Positions 1 to 7,800 of a DNA stretch of 64,000 nucleotides are shown here, one piece after another. Source of the DNA: Aphelocoma coerulescens (taxonomy: Eukaryota; Chordata; Aves; Passeriformes; Corvidae); assembly GCF_041296385.1 (NCBI RefSeq), contig NW_027184085.1, positions 59,368,109-59,432,108 on the forward strand. The letters run 5' to 3'. The notes beneath the pieces are model-generated. The model worked only from the letters and a program-made list of their open reading frames with translations. It made no database searches and was not told where the DNA came from. How positions within the stretch are numbered: position 1 is the stretch's first letter; the number at the start of each line of letters is the position of its first letter. The translations under genes and the position numbers were made by a program.

Positions 1-110
1 TATCAGTAAAGGAGAGAGAGAGAGAGAGAGAGAGCGAGAGCTAGAAAGAGAAAGAAATAGAAAAGAGGTGGGGGCAGACAAAGAGAGTGACAGAGACGGA
101 TTAGAAAACA
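1..110. repeat. GA-rich tail segment (first, partial copy)
   Basis: This is a (GA)n run followed by purine-rich sequence. It is the right part of the segment described at 9236-9436, cut by the window edge. Confidence 0.7.
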
Positions 111-553
111 TCACCACTCTGAGGATGCCAATGGCATTCTGTTGATGCTCTGCATCAGGGTTTCTTGGCGGTAAGGGTTCCCTGGAAACATGGAGTTGGG
201 AGGATTGACGTACATTTGGGCCAGGTGGGAACGCCCAGGTACCTGCCCTGGTGGGGGGCAAGTTTGACACAGTCTCTGGCAACAGAGTCTGGATCTGTTG
301 TATCCCTTTGCATCAAGTGTGATGCTCTGCTGCGAGGCCTCAGCAATGAGTCTGGGGAGCGCTTTGGGGGTCTTGGATGGATTGTGACACCTGCTCAGCT
401 GCCCGTCATGTGAATTTCTCACGGATGTGGCCTTCCCAGGGTGGGGGGTTTTACAGCTGAGCCAGTTTGTGTGCGGGAGGATGGGTGTTCAGTGCCTCTG
501 ACCAGAGGTAACGCCACAGCCCCAAAACTCTCCTCCTCCCTTCTTGGTTGTGG
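111..553. other. Unassigned spacer of the unit
   Basis: No coding region, RNA gene or recognised element is seen. A 103-codon frame on the minus strand is open in every copy, but it has no recognisable motif and no supporting context. It may be old retroviral or other repeat sequence. The same spacer recurs at 9436-9878, 18753-19195, 28070-28512 and 37559-38001. Confidence 0.4.
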
Positions 554-558
554 GGGAG

Positions 559-1504
559 TGTTGGGGTTTTAGGAGCTCTCCTGGGTTTTTTTTCTGTTAA
601 AGGAATTTTCCCCATATGTGTTGCTAGGGGGACAAATGGCTGCATACTTCAGAAAAAAGAGCTGGCTAGGGGGGTGGGGTGCATCTGGCTACTCTTTGGT
701 TCACCTGGCTGTGTGGACAGTCGGTCCCGGCACTTGGACAGAGAGGGAGGCTGCTATCTTTGGCTGCTTTTCCTTCTTCCAGAGAAAGCCCGGGATCAGA
801 AGCCCGCCCTCCCTGCCCCTCTGGGAGCTGGGCCGTGGCCGCCCTGCCCCCAGCATTGCTTCGAGCCTTGGCTACCTTGTAGCCCTGCTCATCCTGCCTG
901 CCCAGACCTGTGGGGGGTTCCCAGTGCAGCTCTGCAGTTTGGATACATCTCGTCTGCCAGCCAGGATTTGTGCTTGTCCCTGCCATTCCAACCTGCCATT
1001 CCAGCCTACCATTCCAGCCTGCTGTTCCCGAGGGTCCGGCCGGACACCGGGATCGGCTGCCCGGGGGGTTTGCGAAGCCTTTGTCCCATCCCTTCCCGGG
1101 GTGCCAGGCCACCGGTGCCGCGTGCTCCCCGAGCTCGCTCCGGAGCGTCCCCTGCAGCCGCGGGGGAACCATCGCACCTGCCCTGCTCACCGGGAGCCGC
1201 CAGCGCCCCTGCCGGCTGCGAGCGGAACTGCACCCGAGGGGAAAGGGCCTGACAGCCCAGAAGGCTGGCACTGGGTTTGGGATTGTTTGCTCTTCCTGCC
1301 AGAGTTATTGTTTGTTTGTTTGACTGCTTCTGCACATAGAGCTATCTCCTAGTAAAGAACTGTTATTCCTATTTTCCCACATCTTTGCCTAAAAGCCCCT
1401 TGATTTCATCATGAGAAGAACTCGGAGGGAAGGGGGGTTGCATCTGCCATTCCAAGGGAGGCCCCTGCCTTCCTTAGCAGACAGCTGTCTTTCAAACCAA
1501 GACA
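559..1504 (+). mobile_element. Solo LTR, ERVL-like (unit 1)
   Basis: The 946-bp block starts TGTTGGGG and ends CCAAGACA, with TG...CA termini, and is flanked on both sides by GGGAG (554-558 and 1505-1509), a 5-bp target duplication of the size typical of ERVL insertions. A poly(A)-signal variant AGTAAA occurs near 1352, which favours plus orientation. The CpG-rich interior (about 1030-1250) would be the promoter-containing part of the LTR. The 3' portion matches, from memory, LTR sequence widespread in songbirds. There is no internal viral region, so it is a solo LTR. Long open frames inside it are not genes. Confidence 0.75.
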
Positions 1505-1509
1505 GGGAG

Positions 1510-1883
1510 TGTGTGCAAACCTGGCCTCAGCAGATGAGCCTGTGGGCTATGGCCTCCCCAGGCTGAATCCAGCCCAAGCTGATTTTCAGGACAGCTTCTG
1601 CGTTTGGCTTTCTTGTGGGTACATTCTCCTCCCTTAGTCTTGTTTCCTTGTTGCTAGACCAGAGGTAATTGAACACTAATGTCGCCTTTATGGTAGCTCA
1701 AGTTCTGTTAGGCAGCTTAAGTCCCAGCCCAAAGCTGCAGTCAGGTGAAGGAGAGGTGGGCTTGGGTAGTCTCAGCCTCTTGATACAGTTTTGCCATCAT
1801 GGGCAAAACTCCTTCGTAACAATGGTTAAGTCATTACCCATAACATTTCAGTCTCCGACAATCCTGATGTGCCCAGAAGCCCT
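1510..1883. other. Unassigned spacer between LTR and CR1
   Basis: I see no gene or recognised repeat. The equivalent stretches are 10835-11208, 20152-20525 and 29469-29842. Confidence 0.4.
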
Positions 1884-3042
1884 GTGAGGCTTTGGACACG
1901 GTGCCACACGACACCTCAAGCCCCACACTGCACAGCCGTGGCTTTGGAAGGTGGGCTATGCAGGGCATGAAGAATTGGCCAGATGGAGGCAGCTGGGGAG
2001 CTGTGGTCAGTGGCTCCTTGTCCAGGTGGAGGCTGGGGACGAGGAGTGTCCATCAGGGCTCTGGCCTTGGCCCTGGGGCTCTTGAATGGCTTTGCCAGCG
2101 ACACAGAGAGTGGATGGAGCTCCCCCTCAGCACGGGGTTTGCAGGGGACAGGAAGCTGAGTGGGGCAGGGGCTGAGGAGAAGGACTTGGGGGTGCTGATG
2201 GAGGAGAAGCTCGGCGTGAGCCAGCAATGTGTGCTGCCAGCCCAAAAAGCCACGCGTGGGCTGAGCTGCATGGAAAGGAGCAAAGAGCTGCAGGTCAAGG
2301 CAGGTAATTGTGGCCCTCTAGTCCATTTGTTGAGATCTCACCTGGACCACTACATCTGTGTCTGGGGGCCCCAGGATAAGGGATGCGGGCCTGTTCGAAT
2401 GAGTTCAGAGGAGAGCGACTGAGGGCTCCTAACAGGGTTGGAGAAGCTGTGCTTTGAAGACAGGTTGGGAGTGTTAGCGTTGTTTAGCCTGGAGAAGAGA
2501 AGACCCCAGGGAAACCTTAGAACCCTTGCCGGTACCTAAAAGGGCCCCCTACAAGAATGATGGAGAGAGACTTTTCACCGGGATATGTAGTGCTAGAAGA
2601 AAGGGCAATGGCCTTGAACTGAAAGAGGTAGGGATTAAATATCAGGAAGAAATTCTTTTCGGTGAGGCTGGTGAGGCATTGGCATAGGTTTCCCAGAGGC
2701 TCTGTGGACGCCTCCTCCCTGGAAGAGAGAAATTTGTCAGGTTTGCCTGAAGTGACACAATGAGATGAAGCAGAGTGATACTCATTTAATAACTGTTAGG
2801 ATTGGATTAGGGAGAGATGCCTCTGCCCAAATTAAGGTTCAAATGAGACCACATGATGACAACATACAGATTTTATTTAAGGTGGATTTTATTTAACAAG
2901 AATTGTCAAGGAGAGAGATAGAAAGAAATAGGAACTAGGTCTCTGAGAGAGAGAAAGAGAGCAGAAGAGAATCTGTTGGAACTAGATGATCGATTTTTGA
3001 GGTCCTTCCCAAATTAAACCTTTCTGTGATGCTAGAGGATGT
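1884..3042 (+). mobile_element. CR1 LINE 3' end, interrupted (unit 1)
   Basis: The translation near 1890 begins with the CR1 reverse-transcriptase-like DTVPHD, and 2180-2400 reads EEKDLGVL...SQQC and later DHYICVWGPQ, all typical of the CR1 ORF2 C-terminal part. The following DNA (about 2440-2725) is the CR1 stretch after the RT domain (GTTTAGCCTGGAGAAGAG and on). The 3' tail resumes at about 2975 with TTGGAACTAGATGATC. The frame is broken by several deletions, so the element is dead. The interruption at 2726-2974 is a separate segment. Confidence 0.85.
2726..2974 (-). mobile_element. Insertion in CR1 with LTR-like tail (segment A, unit 1)
   Basis: The segment replaces part of the CR1 3' end. 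On the minus strand it carries two AATAAA signals followed by a conserved block (TCATTTGAACCTTAATTTGG) that is also present, diverged, in segment B at 9236-9436. Both have a purine-rich GAGAGA side. I take A and B to be two copies of one retroviral-type element. The family is not named and the ends are not exact. Confidence 0.5.
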
Positions 3043-3048
3043 GTGGAT

Positions 3049-3649
3049 TGCCGTTGTGTCCTCTGGGAACAGTTCCCACTCAGCCCGGTCAGCTCGGGAC
3101 ACAGCAGGCAACGGGGACCAGCCTCTGATATCGGAGGGATCAGAGGTCTGGCTCGTGGGTCCGTCCAAGGCACCGCGGCGATGCAGGCAGACGGCGGAGG
3201 AAGGGGGCAGGCTCAGAGTTGGGTGAAATCCAGAAAGTTTATTGGTCCTCCGAACGAGGGGACCTCAACCACCAGGGGTGCCCAACCCAGAGCACCTGCC
3301 GATGGCGCGCCGGGGCATTTTATGGCGGGGGGGGCATGGAGGGGGCTGTACAGAACAACCAAGCAGGGAAGGGAAGGGTGCAGCAAGCAGAACGAGGGAC
3401 GCATAAGGGAACCAACTATAACAGGGGAAGGGAGGGACTCCTTTCCCAGGACTAATCACCTGGCCCCCTGGCTAGAACTTTCCAGAAGCCTGGGAGGGGT
3501 GGCAGAGTGACAGACAGGGTCCTGGGAGGAGATAAAAATGACAGACAGGGTGATTTAAATAAAACAGGGGGGGGTGCCAACTGGGGTACACCAAACTTAC
3601 AGAACATAGCGGGGAGACCCGGACTGAACTAAACAAACACACTCCCACA
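3049..3649 (-). mobile_element. Solo LTR, ERVK-like (unit 1)
   Basis: This is a 601-bp element in minus orientation: on that strand it starts TGTGGGAG and ends AACGGCA. It is flanked by a perfect 6-bp duplication GTGGAT (3043-3048 and 3650-3655), the size typical of ERVK-type integrations. On the minus strand a TATA-like CATAAAAT (about 3323) precedes the GGCGCGCC motif, and AATAAA lies at about 3238-3243, giving the expected U3-R-U5 order. No internal viral genes remain. The AATAAA lies downstream of the long coding frame on the same strand and could supply poly(A) to it. Confidence 0.88.
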
Positions 3650-3678
3650 GTGGATGTGTATTTTAACTTGATATTATT

Positions 3679-3684
3679 GTAATA

Positions 3685-3733
<49 letters not shown>
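3679..3733. repeat. (TAA)n microsatellite (unit 1)
   Basis: This is a perfect or near-perfect TAA run. Its length differs between units (shorter in 2, 3 and 4) and it explains most of the unit-length difference between copies 1 and 2. Confidence 0.95.
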
Positions 3734-3749
3734 TTGTTACTACTACTAT

Positions 3750-4258
3750 TTAATCTTCTTCTTTAGCCTCTTCTTCTTCTTCTTCTGATCCCCATTCTTC
3801 TTCTCCTTCTTCTTAGTATTTACTTTTACTCCTCTTTCTTCTTCTACATCAACTTATTCTTCTATTTATTCTTTTTTCTTTGTCTTGTTTCTATTCTTAT
3901 TCTTCTCCTTATTCATATTCTTATTTTTTCTTTTTGTTATTCTTATTTTTATTCTTATTCTTATGCCTTTTCCTCTTCTTTTTCTTCTTATTTTTTCTTT
4001 TCCTTATTCTTATCCTTAATCCTATTCTTATTCGTACTCTTATTCTCACTCCTATTCTCATTCTTCTTATGATGATGCTTTTTCTTCTTGTTCTTATTCT
4101 TAAGCTTAATTCTTTTTCTTATTTACTACCACTATTTCTTCATTTTCTCCATCTTCTTTGTATTCTTATTAGTCCTATTCCTATTATTTTTCTTTTTGTG
4201 GATTTTTTTTGGTGTATTTTGTGGGTTTTTTTGGGTGTTTTGGTTATTTTTTTTTTAC
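3750..4258. repeat. Polypyrimidine tract, TTC/ATTCTT-type (unit 1)
   Basis: About 500 bp consist almost only of T and C with interspersed A, in TTCTTC and ATTCTT motifs, ending in T/G runs. The Leu/Phe-rich open frame through it is a by-product of composition. The complementary strand, which is the strand of the long gene, is purine-rich. Copies lie at 13067-13575, 22384-22892 and 31683-32194. Confidence 0.9.
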
Positions 4259-4402
4259 TACTGCCACTATTTCTTGAAGCCAACTTCCCTCTGTTGTGGA
4301 AGAATTGTTTGGTGAAGTCGTGCAGTGGAGTCCTGGGAGCAATACCTCCTGTCTGTGCCCATTCCTCATGGATAAAATCCCAAAGGATCAGCATGTAGTC
4401 CT

Positions 4403-4660
4403 TTCAGGATGAGAGGAAATGGCCTTGGATTCCAGCAGGGGAGGTGCAGATTAAATATGCCAACTAACTTTTCCCTGACAGAGTGGTCAGGAATTGATTG
4501 CAAGAAGTTGCTCAGGGAGGTGGTAGAGTCACTGTCTCTGGAAGTGTTCAAGTCTTGTCTGGATGTGGCACTTGGGGCCATGGTTTCAGGGTGATGATGG
4601 TGATGCCAGGGTGACGGTGGGACTGGATGACTTTCGAGGTCTCTTCCCACCCCGATGAGT
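4403..4660 (+). mobile_element. CR1 LINE 3' tail (unit 1, second fragment)
   Basis: The DNA follows the CR1 3' untranslated consensus as I remember it: GAGGAAATGGCCTTGGATTC, then CAGGGAGGTGGTAGAGTCAC, then GATGTGGCACTTGGGGCCAT and GACTTTCGAGGTCTCTTCCC. The element is truncated at both ends. It ends about 225 bp past the stop codon of the long minus-strand frame, in opposite orientation. Confidence 0.85.
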
Positions 4661-4886
4661 GTCTGGCCTTCACCGCTGAGCCACCTGGCACCAAGTGTCC
4701 CACGTGGATACTGGCTTGAGGCTGGCTCTTGGGGAGAGTGGCTTGCGATGCTCCAAAGCAGCCAGGGATTGCTGAGGCTGCAGGGACATGTCCAGGCAAA
4801 GGCGGCCCGTGTGGCTCCCCCAGGATGTGGGGCAGGCTGCCAGCCAGCTGCCGTCCAGGGGGCCTGGGCTGGCGCCGGCCGCAGCC

Positions 4887-7800
4887 CTAATCCTCGGGCT
4901 GTGGCGCCAGGCAGGGGCAGCGGAAGAGGCTGCGCAGCATCCGCAGCGCCCGCCCGAGGCGGGAGGGACGTTTCTTGCGGGGACTCAGCTGCTGGCTGAG
5001 GGCCTGGGCTCCCAGCTGGGGAGGCGAGGCACAGAGCGGCACTTGGGGGCACGGCTCAGATGGCCCATGCTCAACCCAGGCCTCGCGAGGGGCAGGCACT
5101 GGGAGCCTGCCTCCTGCCAAACCTCCCAGCTCTCTGTCCTCTTCACGGAGCTCCAGGAGGCTCACTCCATCCCACTCGTCCTCCTCCTGCAGCAAGGGCT
5201 TGTCCCCGATGTTCTGTTCCCAGCTGTCCTGCATCAGGTCTCGGTCGCTGTCATTTTCCCAGCTGGACTGAGCTGAAGGTCTCTTGCCATTCCCTTTGCA
5301 AACCTCCTGGCCAACAGAGTCTTCCTCTTCAGAAAGCTCCTGGTCAATGGACTCTTCCCAATCAGACACTTCTTGGTAGCTACCGACATCTCCATGGGAC
5401 AGCTCATGCTCGCTGTATTCCTCCCAGTCAGAGAGATTTTGGGAGCTACCGACTTCTCCTTGAGAAAGGCCTTTCTCCATGCCTTCTTCCCAGTCAGAAA
5501 CTTCTAGGTAGCTGCTGCCTTCTCCTAGGGAGAGCTCATCCGCAATGGATTCATCCCAATCGGAGAGCTCGAGGTAGCTACCGGCTTCTTCTGGGGAGAG
5601 CTCCTGCTCAATGCAGGCTTCCCCGTGGAATACATCCTGGTCGCTCCTGTCTTCTTGCAAGGGCAGTTCCTGCTCAATGCAGGCTTCCCCTTGGAATACA
5701 TCCATGTCCTTCCTGTCTTCTAGGGACAGCTCCTGCTCAATGCAGGCCTCCCCTTTGAATACATCCTGGTCATTCCTGTCTTTTTCTAGGGATAGCTCCT
5801 GCTCAATGCAGGCCTCCCCTTGGAATACATCCTGGTCATTCCTGTCTTCTAAGGACAGCTCCTGCTCAATGCAGGCCTCCCCTTGGAATACATCCTGGTC
5901 ATTCCTCTCTTTTTCTAGGGATAGCTCCTGCTCAATGCAGGCTTCCCCTTGGAACGCATACTGGTCGTTCCTGTCTTCCTTTAAGGACGGTTCCTGCTCA
6001 ATGCAGGCTTCGCCTTGGAATACCTCCATGTCCTTCCTGTCTTCTAGGGACAGCTCCTGCTCAATACAGGCTTCCCCTTGGAATACATCCACGTCGTTCC
6101 TGTCTTTTTCTAGGGATAGCTGCTGCTCAATGCAGGCTTCCCCTTGGAACACACACAGGTCGTTCCTGTCTTCTTCCAAGGACAGTTCCTGCTCAATGCA
6201 GGCTTCTCCTTGGAACACATCCTGGTCGTTCCTGTCTTCTTCCAAGGACGGTTCCTGCTCAATGCAGGCTTCCCCTTGGGACCCTTCCTGGTCATTCCTG
6301 TCTTTTTCTAGGGATAGCTCCTGCTCAATGCAGGCTTCCCCGTGGAATACGTCCTCGTCGTTCCTGTCTTCTTCCAAGGACAGCTCCTGCTCAATGCAGG
6401 CTTCCCCGTGGAATACATCCTGGTCGTTCCTGTCTTCTTGCAAGGACAGTTGCTGCTCAATGCAGGCCTCCCCTTGGAATACATCCTGGTCGTTCCTGTC
6501 TTCTTGCAAGGGCAGTTCCTGCTCAATGCAGGCTTCCCCTTGCAATACATCCTGGTCATTCCTGTCCTTTTCTAGGGATAGCTCCTGCTCAATGCAGGCT
6601 TCGCCTTGGAACACATCCTGGTCGTTCCTGTCTTCTTCCAAGGAAGGTTCCTGCTCAATGCATGCTTCGCCTTGGAATACATCCTGGTCGTTCGTGTCTT
6701 CTTCCAAGGACAGTTCCTGCTCAATGCAGGCTTCGCCTTGGAATACATCCTGGTCGTTCCTGTCTTCTTCCAAGAACGGTTCCTGCTCAATGCAGGCTTC
6801 CCCTTGGAATACATCCATGTCCTTCCTGTCTTCTAGGGACAGCTCCTGCTCAATGCAGGCCTCCCCTTGGAATACATTCTGGTCATTCCCGTCTTCTTCC
6901 AAGGACAGTTCCTGCTCAATGCAGGCTTCCCCTTGGGACCCTTCCTGGTCATTCCTGTCTTTTTCGAGGGATAGCTCCTGCACAATACAGGCTTCCCCTT
7001 GGAATACATCCACGTTGTTCCTGTCTTTTTCTAGGAATAGCTGCTGCTCAATGCAGGCTTCCCCTTGGAACACACACAGGTCGTTCGTCTCTTCTTCCAA
7101 GGACAGTTCCTGCCCAATGCAGGCTTCCCCTTGGGACCCTTCCTGGTCATTCCTGTCTTTTTCTAGGGATAGCTCCTGCTCAATGCAGGCTTCCCCTTGG
7201 AACACACACTGGTCGTTCCTGTCTTCTTCCAAGGACGGTTCCTGCTCAATGCGGGCTTCCTCTTCGAATACATCCTGGTCATTCCTGTCTTTTTCTAGGG
7301 ACAGCTCCTGCTCAATGCAGCCTTCCCCTCGGAACATATCCTGGTCGTTCCTGTCTTCTTCCAAGGATGGTTCCTGCTCAATGCAGGCTTCTCCTTGGGA
7401 CCCTTCCCGGTCATTCCTGTCTTCTTCCAGGAGCAGCTCCTGCTCCATGCAGGCTTCCCCTTGGGACCCTTCCTGGTATTTGCTGGTTTCTTTTTGGGAC
7501 AGCTCTGTGTTTTCCTCATCTTTGCACTGAGAAAGCTCAAGCTTCCCAGCCGAGTCCCTCTCCTCAGTCTCTTTCTCTGCAAGGACTGAGCCCCTGTCTG
7601 CCTCCTCCTGCTGCTCACTGAGGGCTTGGGCTCCCAGTGGGCTGGGTGAGGGGCTGGGGCTGCAGCAGGGGCTGTGCAGGGCAGAGATCAGGCTCTCTTG
7701 CTTTTGTTCTGGAGCTGCTGCTTCTAGTTCTGCAACTGTGCTTTGCTCCAGGTCCCTCTGTTCCTCTGGCTGCTGGCCAGATGCCTGGGCCTCAAGCACA

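Noticed and set aside
111..422. 103-codon minus frame conserved in all units
   Set aside because: It is identical only because the units are near-identical. There is no domain or independent support. It could be part of an older retroviral sequence, but I cannot show that.
548..1352. Overlapping 200-244-codon frames on both strands
   Set aside because: They lie within the solo LTR (559-1504), are GC-driven, and show no domain.
1892..2422. 176-codon frame in each unit
   Set aside because: It is a decayed CR1 reverse-transcriptase 3' region with internal deletions, not a host gene.
3880..4398. 172-codon Phe/Leu-rich frame resembling a membrane protein
   Set aside because: It is the translation of a T/C-rich low-complexity tract.
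5628..7463. Regularly spaced repeats that might suggest a CRISPR array
   Set aside because: Units are contiguous 63/66-bp coding repeats with no unique spacers, in a vertebrate genome.
5611..7530. Long + strand open frame (639 codons, 703 in unit 4) antisense to the coding repeats, rich in Ser/Cys/Trp
   Set aside because: Its opening is forced by a 66-bp repeat (a multiple of three) lacking stops in several frames. It begins and ends with the repeat array, and other frames are open there too. The minus frame extends far beyond the repeats in both directions, so it is the real one.
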